Origin: Spirodela intermedia
Taxonomy: Eukaryota; Streptophyta; Magnoliopsida; Alismatales; Araceae
Direction of reading: 5' to 3'
Assembly: GCA_902729315.2 (NCBI GenBank)
Contig: LR746265.1
Location: 7,931,392-7,995,391, forward strand
DNA: 64,000 nucleotides
Positions 22,888 through 33,844 of this stretch are shown here, one piece after another. How positions within the stretch are numbered: the stretch's first letter is position 1; the number at the start of each line of letters is the position of its first letter. Both the position numbers and the translations under genes were made by a program. The notes under the pieces are model-generated. The model did not search any database, had not been told where the DNA came from, and saw only the letters and a list, made by a program, of their open reading frames with translations.

Positions 22888-25855
22888 CTATTCAAACTAG
22901 AGCATATAAATCGAACATGCTCAACTTAGATTCTAGACAATCATACGACACACTAATGAAACTTTTGGTGAAAATGTTACTAAGTTGATTCAATGATGAC
23001 ACATGAGGTGTTGAAATAACTCTTCTCAATATCTTGTCATGGATAAAATAATAATTGATCTTATTATGTTTCGTATTCTCATGAAAGATAAAATTTTTAG
23101 CAATAAAGATAGCCAGTTGGTTATCACAACTCATAAACATAGACGTTAGAGTCATGATACACAAGTCTTGTAGAAAGAATTGTAGTCATACTATCTCATG
23201 AGTAATAGTAGCCATAGCTTTGTACTCAACTTTTGCACTAGAACAAGAGATGACCTTTTATTTTTGGGAACGTCAAGTGACCAAATATATTTAACAAGAG
23301 ACATAACATGATTTTCAGTCTCTTTTGTCCTTAATATATTTAATGTCAGAATAGGCTTCAACATGAAGATGATCATAATGCTAATAGATAAGACCTTTGT
23401 TAGGGGTACTTGACATATGCAAGAACCCATAATGCCTCCTCTTAGTGCACCATCTAGGGTTCCTGCAAATTAATTAAGAATACTGACAACATAGGTAATA
23501 TTAAGGTGACTAGCTATCAAATAGATCAGCTTCCCTAATAGACACTAATAGTGGTTGGCATCTATCATCATAGGTGAGTCAATGTCCTAGAATTTGGGTC
23601 GTGCCTCTAAAGGTGATGTAGTTGATTTACACCTAAGTAACATCATCTCTTGGAGAAGATCTAAGGCATACTTCCTCTAAGATAGTGCCTGCAAATTGTG
23701 TCTGAAGATAAGCTTTAGTAGCTAGAAATTTAGCCTCATCACTATTGATTAAGAGAATGTCACCTATATATCTGACAAGTACTACAAAACCTGTAGATGT
23801 GGTCTTGTGTATCACTATCAGATTAGTCTTGTAGGAGGTAAAGTCATAAGATGTGAGAAGACTGTAAAACTTTATAAACTAGGCACAAAGATTCTATTTG
23901 AGTCCATAAATAACACGATGAATAAGGCAAACTTAAGAAGTCTCTCCTTAAGCAACATACTCCAAAGGTTGCTCTATAAAAACATACTCCGATAGATCAC
24001 CATATAAAAAAATATTGGAGACATCCAACTGATAAAGAGATTAGTCAAGATTGAATGCTAGAGATAAAAGAACTTGAATATAGTTCATTTTGACAATCGG
24101 AAATCATTTCTCAATATAGTTAATGCCATGAGCCTGAGTGAATCCTCTAACTACTAATCAAGCCTTATGACAAGTCATGATGCCATCTAGATGATACTTT
24201 AGGTGAAAATTCATATGTATGTCACAATGTTGGCATCAGTAAAGCGTAATACTAAGTCAAATGTACCTCGATGCACTAGGGCATGATACTCTAGATCTAT
24301 TACTACTTTCTAGTCAAGTACTTGAAAAACTTCATAATACATATTGGCAACAATTTGAAGGATACGACAATGGTAAATATAAGATAGGTGGGAAAGATAT
24401 AGTCATAGGATACAAATTAGGCCATGAGATGTTGGGTACAAGTATGAGTACCCTATTACAAGGTAATAAGAAGGTGAACGTCATTAAGAGGTGGGTCATG
24501 GGGGTAGGTGTGGAAGGTGATGGTAGAGTGGAGTTTGACATTGAGCAAGAGGTGACCAGCAAAGTGAAAGGATCATCAAGGGCATATACAATGGAGACTC
24601 AAGAATAAGCATCATGGACATCAGTAGAGTCAGATAAGTCTTGGAGATGAGCGAAAGAGATGGCATAATAGAAGGTGCAATGATAGTGGAGATATCTGAA
24701 GAAGATGATAAAGATGATGGAGTAGAAGTAAATCCCAAGGTAGAGATGTAGATACGTGGAGAGTAGGAGATGGAGAGAAGTAGAGAGCATCTTCATGAAA
24801 GGTGACATTAGCAAAAGTAATATAATGCCGTGTAGTAGAGAAATAGATATGATATCCTTTTTGTGTGCGTGAATAAGTAATGAATATGTCTTTTAATGCC
24901 TAAGGAGTAAGTTTAGATAAAGATGGGGTATGATCTAGCACAAAGATAATGTATTCAAACACATGAGGTGGTAAGAAAAAGAGAGAAGCATATAGTAAAA
25001 GACAAGTAAGAGGGATTGCATCACCCAAAGGAGAAGAAGGAAGACGATTATGAAGATAAGTGACAATTATGGTCATATCAGACCATAGATAGTGTGGAAC
25101 ATGCATCTCATACAGTAGTGTGCGAGTAATGTCAAGTAGAATGTGGTGTTTTCCTTCTGCAACACTATTTTGAAGAAATATGTAAGGACAAGTGGTTTGA
25201 TGGATGATTCTATATTTCACATAAAAGTTTTGGAAGGTAATTTGGACAAGTTCTAAAGTATTGTCAATTTGAATAATTTTTAGAGTGATGAAATATTGGG
25301 TAATGATTTTCTATGTAAACTAATAGATAGTGACAAGAACTTGCATGTGATCTTTGATGAGATATACCTAACTGACTCAAGTATAATCATCAATGAACAC
25401 GATGTAATAAAGATGACCCAAAAGAGATAGAATATGGAAAGGATTTCAAACATCATAGTGAATGAGGTTGAATGCGTGGGATGAGGGAATTGAATCACTA
25501 GCAAAGTAGAATGATGATGTTTGCTCATTTGGCATGACTCTCACACAAACTCAAATAAAGATAACCATGATAATGATTGTTTAAGTTTAGAAAAATAAAG
25601 ATGACAAAATCTACGATGCCACAAAATAGAAGAAGAAATAGACAAACTAAAAATAAAGTAATAAGCTCCGATGATGGAATATCCAACACAAGCTCATAGA
25701 TATCATGATCACTTTCACGTTCAAAATAAATCTTTTGATTAGTGTGAAGGTCTTAAAAGAAATAATAGAAAAGGTAAAAAAAGGTGACATAATTAAGGGT
25801 ATGTTTGATGGCATTAATAGAAATAAGGTTAGTGATGTGACTTAGTTGTTGTATC
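22888..25855 (-). pseudogene. Copia pol remains: integrase, reverse transcriptase, RNase H
   Basis: Read on the minus strand from right to left the usual copia order is seen. A pre-integrase segment with a WHRR-like start (about 25620-25600) leads to the integrase core (25530-24900; a GIIHQT-like block, a VAEGKHH block and LPPHVF). A long degraded linker follows, then a reverse transcriptase piece (23815-23633; a degraded YxDD, then TKAYLQTQF), and the end of RNase H (23164-22892; CDNQLAIFIA, STPHVSS, LSNIFTKS). Stops and frameshifts break every domain, so it is inactive. Each domain match is to family motifs remembered, not searched. Confidence 0.85.
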
Positions 25856-26359
25856 ATAAATCACATAAATTTAAAATTTATAATACTATAAAATATTAAT
25901 TTTCAAATATTTACAAGTATTTTTGAACAAATATATTAATTATAATTCAATGAAAGTTTTAAAAATAGTGAAAAAAATTCTAAGTTGATCACATGGATTT
26001 AATATAATATTAGATATTTTTTAATCTTTTACAAAGAATATATTTTTTATAAATTTTATACTACTAAATAAAAATAAAATATATTTAAAATTAAAAAAAA
26101 AGTGTGCATGTGAAGATGATGTCAGCACTCGACAATCACACATAAGGTGAAAATAGAATTTCATTCGATGATTCTTATGTAAGTAATTATAAATAATTTA
26201 ATTAGTCAAATTAAGATTTATAAAAGTCAAAAGAATAATTTAGAAACTTGACATCACACAAATTATCACCAAATGAAGTAAAATTTAAGTTAAAAGTAAA
26301 AAACATAGAGTTCCAGCCTCACGCCAATGATTGTCAAAATTCTATATATTTGGGAGGAT

Positions 26360-27720
26360 CATCAAATGATGTCAATGAATTCAAAGGCTTTCCTTGAACA
26401 TATATCATTTAAGCATTCACTATATCTCTTTTCAAAGTTCAAAAAATGATGATAGAGATTAAATTAGTTAAAAATAGTAAAATAGAGTTCAAATATTCTG
26501 ATGACGATGCATTAACAATGCATCAAAATCTTAAATATTCGAGAGAATTATTGTGTAGTGTCTATGGCCTCAAAAGCTCTCCCTAGATAAAGATGACATG
26601 GGTAATCTCTAAATCTTCTCGTAAAGTTTAGAGATCAATAAAATGGGTCATTGAATCATCTCTGATAGCTATCACCTGACAAAGCGGAAAAATAGTGACT
26701 TTGCAACTCTTTAGTGTCTGTTAATTGGCGAAGATGAACTAGATGGAGGTGGGACGCATCTTAGAGAGCTTAATCTTTAAGTCTGTACAGCAAGAGGAAG
26801 CTCTTCATCACATTTAGTATACTCTCAGAAGGTGGTGACTTGTCTCCTAATAGATTGTCCTCTTCTTGATGACAACTTATTTGTCGATCAATTAGAGATG
26901 ATTTACTTGATAGATTTATGATTTTCTTATCACGAATTATTCAACAATTTTAGTAATAATACTTTGTGAATTATATTGATGAGATTCTGTCAATGATTGA
27001 ACGATTATGGTGGCTTAATCCTTGGCGATATGTAGGAAAATCATGATTTAATTAGGTAAAAGATATGAGTTTTGACTCTAATATGATTTCAACCCTCACT
27101 AATCACCTGTCTATATGAGAGAGTAAAATAAGTATGCAAATACTTTTATAAAGTGACATCATCAAGGTACCTCCTTTTGATAAATGAGGGGTATTTAAGA
27201 TATAAAAATTATTAAAATATTCTAGAGGTGTGATTGGGTTTTAATCTCACATTAATTATATGCTGAATTTGAGATGAATATATAGTAATACAAGATTTGG
27301 GAATCAATGAGTCCCTTGTGTGTGTATAACCACTTTTTGCCCCACATCTAGTTGGCCACCAATGACGTGCAAGGGAAGTGACGCACATGTGCCCCTTATT
27401 AGTCTATCCTTAGTCACTTGAGCCCCTACTCGCAGCTTTGCCCATATGTGCTTTCAACTTGTTTACAAGCTTAGCTAGCTGACAGGTCCCTCCCTTTTTC
27501 TATCTTTTTATTTATTTTATTTTTTTATCTTAAAAAAATAATTATAAAAATTAGATAAATTCACATAAAATCACATAATTAGCCAAAAATTCACAATTCA
27601 CTAATTAAAAATTACTTTTCATAATTTAATATAAATATAAGTTTATTTATTATGAGTTAAAGCTGAAACTATATTATTAATTAATATTAACTCATGATAA
27701 TGAAAATTTGTCAATTAGTA
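26360..27720 (+). repeat. Dispersed repeat, copy B, nested in the copia element
   Basis: Gapped similarity to 2180-3520 runs throughout: gtctatggcctcaaaagctc (26563), a 'ctcacattaattat' plus TATA-like block (27240-27285), an 'acttgagcccct' block (27416-27427) and a 'tcatgataatgaaaa' tail near 27700. It interrupts the copia gene between the gag zinc knuckle (about 27800) and the pre-integrase region (about 25855). The inserted DNA may therefore extend left to about 25860. The end near 27715 reads ...ttgtca. Confidence 0.65.
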
Positions 27721-28050
27721 GGAAAGCAAAGATAGGCCATGAAAATATGGTCTTTCTACAAGCTTCCCAAACTCCTTCTAATACTTTTTCTAAGCATGAG
27801 TGGTCTTGCCACAATAAATATATGATGAAAATGTCTTCTTGCCTTTAGGAGGGTGTCCACCACAAGAGGTAGGAGGCTTAGATCCATGCCCCTCATCCTA
27901 GCCACAAGTACTTAAGGCTATTAGGGTAGACAAATTTGGTGCGGGGGATGAAGGGGCTCTAGTGCTCAACCGAAGAGCTAAGGAAACTATATTTGCCATA
28001 TCCGGTGGAGTAGATGGTGGTGGTGAATCATCAGATTTGGATGACGCCAT
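27721..28050 (-). pseudogene. Copia gag start and degraded zinc knuckle
   Basis: On the minus strand an ATG at 28050-28048 opens MASSKSDDSPPPSTPPDMAN. Further on, a YCGKTTH string (about 27810-27830) followed by KEFGKLVERPY is a mutated CCHC zinc knuckle with in-frame stops. Much of gag is missing. It fits the 5' LTR and primer-binding site just to the right. Confidence 0.65.
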
Positions 28051-28189
28051 TGGACCTAGAGGCATCAAGTAGGGCAAAAAAATCAGTCACAAACTTGTCC
28101 TAGTGGCCTTAGGGTTGTCTTAGACTAGCTCACCCTGTTCACATCGGTCTAAACCAGGCCAGCAGAATTTGGTTGCAAGAGCCTGATTA

Positions 28190-28345
28190 GGGCAGTGGCC
28201 CTGAGAAGGGGGCGATGGCAGCCCTAAGAGGCAGTGATGACAGTCCGAAGGGGTGACAGCAGTGACCAGAAGGGGTGGTAGTGGCAGCCTGAACAGGTGG
28301 TGGCGGCAGCTCAAAGGGGCAGCAGCAGCAGCCCCTATTTATAGA
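28190..28345 (-). repeat. Degenerate minisatellite in copia leader
   Basis: Imperfect units of about 22-30 bases of the form 'gaaggggtg..agcagtgacc' recur four or more times between the 5' LTR and gag. They keep short frames open by chance. No function seen. Confidence 0.5.
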
Positions 28346-28352
28346 AAAATTT

Positions 28353-28366
28353 AGCCTTTGATACCA
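28353..28366 (-). other. Primer-binding site of copia element
   Basis: The minus strand reads TGGTATCAAAGGCT directly after the LTR end (…GTTCACA). It resembles the complement of the initiator methionine tRNA 3' end used by most copia elements, and so fixes the element's orientation. Confidence 0.75.
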
Positions 28367-28530
28367 TGTGAACAGTAAAACCATCTATGTAAATTAAAAA
28401 AGAGGTTAGAAGCCTCTATTTATAGATAGATAGATAGATAGATAGATAGGGAGAGAGAGAGAGAGAGAGATGCACTAAGCCCTCTAATGGGCTCTAGTGC
28501 ACTAAGCCTTCTAATGAGTTGTATCTAACA
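28367..28530 (-). repeat. 5' LTR of copia element (164 bp)
   Basis: The segment starts TGTGAACAG and ends TATCTAACA on the plus strand, giving TG...CA termini. It is flanked on its inner side by the primer-binding site. It contains 'ctatttatag', a (GATA)n/(GA)n microsatellite (28425-28471) and a duplicated 'tgcactaagcc.tctaatg' block. The length is short for a plant LTR. Confidence 0.7.
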
Positions 28531-31130
28531 TTCTCCATTCTTGATGCTCTTATAATTAGATTTTCTATTCTAAACATAAAAAAGAAGCTATTATAATAGA
28601 AATTAAAATATAAAGCTAACAAAAAAGAAAATAGAGTCTACATGTCTATACTTAACTTGGCTGCTCTTTTCGTACTTTATTTAGATATAACAAGTTTTTG
28701 GGTCACTCTTTTAGGTTATCCTCTACGTGCCAACATACTAAGTGTTTTAGATTTCTCATCTTATACATTATTGACGTACTAGGTTGCATTAGTTTCTCCC
28801 CTTTAAAAATAACTCCTCTTCATATCTTCATTTAGTTCATCAAAGTACTCATAAATATTGCTCACATTGAATTTATTAGATATACCTATACCATACGGAA
28901 GTCCAATGATAAATGCATTATCATTGATCTTTTATAAAATTTTGAATTATCATTTTTCTTTAGCTTTAATTTGTTGGTGTCTATTTAAAATCATTGATTT
29001 TGTATGTAGACCATGATGAGATCTTTGACTTAAAGTAGCTCCTTCTTGTTTGGTATGTTGATGCTTTACAATTTTTGTAATTTGTTGATAGTCTTTTGTT
29101 TGAAACCTTTGTAAATCGTTTTGTTGTGATTTATCATATTATTTATAGTAAAACTTATTTTAACTTATCTTGAAAACCATAGTAAATTTAAAAGAATATT
29201 TGAAGAGAGATAGTAAATTATAAAAAATAGAGATTGATTAGTTGAATGATGAATTATTGAATTATAAATAAATATTACTTAAACTAAGGCATAATTTTAC
29301 TATCTTGATGTTTTCTTTGAAATATATTAAATTAGATACTTAAGTATTTTATTTACTACTTCTTGATGCCCTTGATTTTCATGTTACAAGTGAATTTTTT
29401 ACTAAATACTTACTGAATGTTAATGAATTTATGAGAACTTGTGTCAAAAATTTAATAGTTTCAAGAATTGTTCAACATGTATAATAATGATGTTTGTGTG
29501 ATCGAATGGCTGACAAAATTGAATCTTAATGAATTATTTCTTCAAATATTTACATGTTAGAACTAATGTAACATTCCATAATTCATATATAAATACATGA
29601 AAGATATATAATAAAATATCTAAAAAAATCAAAATATCAAAGTCATTGACAAGATTTGAACTTAAAATCTGAATGATGACAAGTTGGAAGACTTAGCAAA
29701 GTAGTACCTGAAAAATATGAAGTAATAAAGACATAAACAAGTATCACACTTAGAACTTCAATGATGAAAAATCAAAAACCTCAATGAAGAAATATCTCAA
29801 AAGCATGAAGTAATAAAAGGACTACTATGTATCAAACTTAGAATTAGAATGACAACAAGTCAGAAGTATTAGTAAATAAATATGTAAGAAATCAAGTACA
29901 ATGACACATTAAAAGCTTCTAAGACAAGATATTTAAAAAATCATGCAAGAGAAGAGGTTAATGCCACACATTTTGGATGACGACACATCAACATAATATG
30001 TGGTGATAATGATAGGCTAAATGAGCTTATTTGGACTCAACCTCAACAACAAAGATGTTTGTTGGTAAGAAAGTTTCAAATAAAATAGATGTGAGAATAA
30101 CAAACTTTAAAGAAAGAAATATGTAAAGGTTATTAGGATGCATTCTAGGCAACATGAAGTTTTTTGAATCTACATTATAATTTTTCAAACTACAAATGAT
30201 TAGATAACATTGAACAATAAAAAGAAAAAAGCTTATGAAGAAGAAAAACCAATGAATACAACATTACTCCAACAAATATCCTTCTCCTTTCCTCAAAAGT
30301 TCAACCACCATGAGGATCAATAGATAACTAATACATCAATCTTTCATTTGACATTTGTGATTTAAAACTACATTCACATCAAAAGCTAATGCTCTACATC
30401 AAGCCTTAAAGTACTTGACTACTGAGTGGAGAGGTGCCTGGGCTAAATCACATGGTGTTGGGAACCTAGTTGTATTTGTAAAGGGCAAGGTATTTGGTGT
30501 GGTTGGGTTATTGATCTCATTAAAAGTAATGTATATTTCTAGTGAAAATAGAATTTTCTAAGATTAGGACTAGTCAAGTGAGGGATAAACCAATATAGAA
30601 AGCTTTGATGTCTCTAGGGGTGAGAGTTGTGAGAGAACCTAAATTGGAAGGGAGAGAACCTTGAGAGAACAAGTATAGAACAAGACCTACGCATGAGTTC
30701 ATATTTTTTATAATTTTGTTGATGGCCTGACTATCTATGTACATCAGTTCAACTTTCATCATTTTTTAGCACTAAGTAGAACAAGACCTAAGCATGAACT
30801 CATATTTTTTATAATTAATCCTTCGTGGGTAACTCTTCAATATGCTGTTCTATAATTTTTTTCTTTTAGACTCACTATGTAATGTGGTAGGTTATCAAAA
30901 AGTATTGTTATAATAAAATTAATATAATGTTGAATATCATACATAGGAGGTGAATAATTGGGTGTATCTTGCACAAAAGAAAATTTAAACACAATTATTT
31001 AAATGTAGTCTAGATTATTTTTATCCACTATACATTATGAATCTAACTTTTTAACAACTACAAATAATTCAGACATATGATTTAGATTATTGAAATATTC
31101 ACAATCAATTAATATTAACTTTCTTCTTAG
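28531..31130. other. AT-rich intergenic region
   Basis: No gene recognised. Features seen are a three-copy repeat at 29645-29910 (period about 90, containing 'catgaagtaataaa' and 'ctta.aa.t..aatgatga' strings) and an exact-like direct repeat 'gaacaagacct..gcatga' at 30676-30716 and 30780-30820. The rest probably derives from old retrotransposons. Confidence 0.45.
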
Positions 31131-31139
31131 TTTCTCCTT

Positions 31140-31640
31140 TCTTGAACTCACTCTCTTACATTAGGTCTAACACAAGTATCTTCTTATTTTTGTTGAATAA
31201 ATAGACATTACCTTTTCCATGATGTGTGATATCAACATTAAACTCTCATGGTCAACCCAAAATGATGTGACATACATCTATCTCAACTACATCAAATTGT
31301 ACTCTAAAATAAGTTTTCTCAATAGAAAATTTCACCAAATATATTTCAGATAACTATTTTTCAATTCAACTAATATAATATGGATGTATGTGAAGTTATG
31401 TTGTCAGTCCTAATTTTTGAATCATACCAAAGGAAGTAATATTCTCACCACTACAACTATCAATAATATCATCACATATCTTATTATTCAATGTGCACCT
31501 AGTTCTGGAAATGTATGACATTGTAGATCCTATTATTTCTTGTGTGTACATCAACCTTCCTACCACTAATGAATTTGATGGCATGTGTCCAACATCAAAT
31601 ACGAATTCTCTTCTAACTTAGGTTGAACTTTGGGCTCCTC
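31140..31640 (-). pseudogene. Ty3/gypsy aspartic protease fragment
   Basis: On the minus strand a block resembling the gypsy protease active site (CDDIIDSCSGENITS, normally DSG.S) lies at about 31485-31430. It is followed by a segment ending in an 'ILG.PW' and 'DATH'-like motif (about 31275-31215). Stops interrupt it. The lineage differs from the fragment at 1-705. Dead remnant. Confidence 0.7.
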
Positions 31641-33040
31641 ATTTTTTCCGTCATCTCTAATAGAAATCGCAAGATTTATGAAATCATATTCTATACAACT
31701 ATTAGAATTGTACCCTTATTTTCCTTATTAGGGAAATGAATTTTAGTACTAGAAGCTCAATATTTTTTTATTTAGTCTTGTTACAGCTCATGTTCCTCAT
31801 CTAGTTGTCAAAATAGATGTAACAATTGATGTATATTTGTCATATGAAATAATCAAAATCTCAGTACTATAATTTCAAGATCTTGTTCATTTCTTCTAAT
31901 ATTAACTGTGCACATTCTATAACCATTACCTTTCTTTGGTGTCTCGTCTAAGACTACCTTTGAATCTTGAAATAATGTATTGATTCTAACTTTATTAATT
32001 TGATATGTGAAGATAATAAACTACACTATTTAGCATACTCTAATTGAATTGATTTACTTACTTGTAATTTGATACTATTTATATAATATATGTTCTTAAT
32101 TTGGTGATATAAAATAATATTTTAAGAGTTTCTTTATTTTTTCCCACATGCAGACAAATTACATTCCTAATATGGCCTACATAGATTGAGATTGCTCACA
32201 CTAGGTAAAAGTATTATCCTTCAATTTATAAGTTAATAGTTTTACTCAATTTTCTTCAATTTTTTTCATACATTCTAAAAATTTATCAACTTCAAAATCT
32301 AAAAATTATTTGATTCTTGAATGATTGTTAAAACATGACAAATCAATCTTCACTCAAAAATCTCTAGAATCATCATCTTCATATCTACTTCTAACACTTT
32401 TGAGGCTACATTTCCTTGGAGGCTACATTTCGAGTGCAGCTAAAATCAAGATTTTTCTTAGGAAATGAATTACTTACTCTCTAATGCAATTACTCATGCT
32501 AATCATTGCTTCAACGTCTCATTAACCTCTCTAAATTTTTGATCTATTTATTCTTAGCACTCAATATTAGGTCTAATCTTGAGACACGACAAACCTCAAT
32601 AACATCATCATCATGGTCATGATCATTGATTTGAATCAATTTATCTCAAAACACTTTTGAAAGTAAATTTAAAATATGGAACTTTACTCTAATACCAATT
32701 GACACAAAGATGTCATGGAAGATGATAAGATCTAGACCTGGATCCATAAACTTGAACTTTACAAAAGAAACAAAGCCCTGAATCCATGAAACTTGTGGAT
32801 CCATGAGGAGGAAGACTTTGAATCCACAAGACCCAAAAAAAAGACTGTTGAATCCATCAGGTGCCGTCTAAATCTATTGAAGTGAGAAAAGAGGACGTCA
32901 CAAGATATAAACTCAGAATACTTGATTGAATGACTTCAGGTTATAATGGGCGGCCCTTGTGATAAGCTTATGAAGGAGGTTTGATCAGCTTCAGTATTCT
33001 GGTCGTTCTTGGTTGCATCAGTCCTCTCCCAATCTCAATT
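31641..33040. other. AT-rich region, probable retrotransposon debris
   Basis: No intact frame or RNA gene is seen. The position to the right of the minus-strand protease suggests decayed gag sequence, but I could not read clear gag motifs. Composition turns sharply GC-rich at about 33050, where the ABCI1 promoter begins. Confidence 0.4.
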
Positions 33041-33169
33041 TATTTGAGGCTCGGTCCGGGCCGGGCCCGGCTGGGTCGAAGACCCGGGGGCTCAAAAGCG
33101 AACCGGCCCGTTTCCCGCCTCTAAGAGCACTGTCGCCGTAAGCAAGATCCCTCCACCGTCTGTGGCGGG

Positions 33170-33844
33170 ATGCGCTTCCGGGGGCCGCCGCCGCCGCGCA
33201 TCCTGCTGAACAACGTCTCCTGCATGCGGAACGCGCAGACTGTGCTCCGCGACATAAACGTCTCCGTCCACGACGGCGCCGCTCTCGTCCTCACCGGAGC
33301 CAACGGCTCCGGGAAGACCACCTTCCTCCGCATGCTCGCCGGATTTTCGCGGCCCTCCGCCGGGGAGATCCTCTGGAACGGCCACGACATCGCCTCCCCC
33401 GGTGTGTACCAGCAGTACCGCCTACAGCTCAACTGGCTTTCCCTCAAGGACGCGATCAAGGACAAGCTCACCGTCCTGGAGAATGTGGCGTGGTTCGAGG
33501 TCCTCGAGGGGAAGTCGGGGAGGGCGCTGCCCGCTCTGGAGCTGATGGGACTCGGCCGCCTCGCCAACGAGAAGCCGCGGATGCTCTCCATGGGCCAGAG
33601 GAAGCGCGTGCAGCTCGCGAGGCTTCTGGCCATCGATCGGCCGATCTGGCTCCTCGACGAGCCTTCCGTCGCGCTGGACGACGAGGGGGTGCGACTACTG
33701 GAGCACATCATCGCTGAGCACCGGAAGAAGGGGGGGATTGTCTTTGTGGCGACGCATTTGCCGATCAAGATGGAAGATGCGATGTGCTTGAGGCTCCCGC
33801 CGAGGTTCCCGAGGCGGAAGACCTTCCTTGATCTCATCCGCTGA
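33170..33844 (+). CDS. ABCI1: ABC transporter I family member 1 (CcmA), cytochrome c maturation ATPase
   Basis: CcmA is the ATP-binding subunit of the CcmAB complex that works with CcmE in haem delivery for c-type cytochromes in mitochondria. The protein has 224 residues in one exon, close to family length. Walker A GANGSGKTT is at residues 43-51, the ABC signature variant LSMGQRKR at 139-146, Walker B IWLLDEPS at 159-166, and the switch histidine ATH at 196. NVSCMRNAQTVLRDINVSVHD and GEILWNGHDI match the CcmA branch. The C-terminal LRLPPRFPRRKTF is a plant CcmA trait from memory. The start is the first ATG after a GC-rich leader. The gene is very GC-rich inside AT-rich DNA. Confidence 0.92.
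   Translation: MRFRGPPPPRILLNNVSCMRNAQTVLRDINVSVHDGAALVLTGANGSGKTTFLRMLAGFSRPSAGEILWNGHDIASPGVYQQYRLQLNWLSLKDAIKDKLTVLENVAWFEVLEGKSGRALPALELMGLGRLANEKPRMLSMGQRKRVQLARLLAIDRPIWLLDEPSVALDDEGVRLLEHIIAEHRKKGGIVFVATHLPIKMEDAMCLRLPPRFPRRKTFLDLIR

Noticed and set aside
24261-24608. Plus-strand 115-codon frame inside the copia element
   Set aside because: Antisense to the degraded copia linker; no family resemblance.
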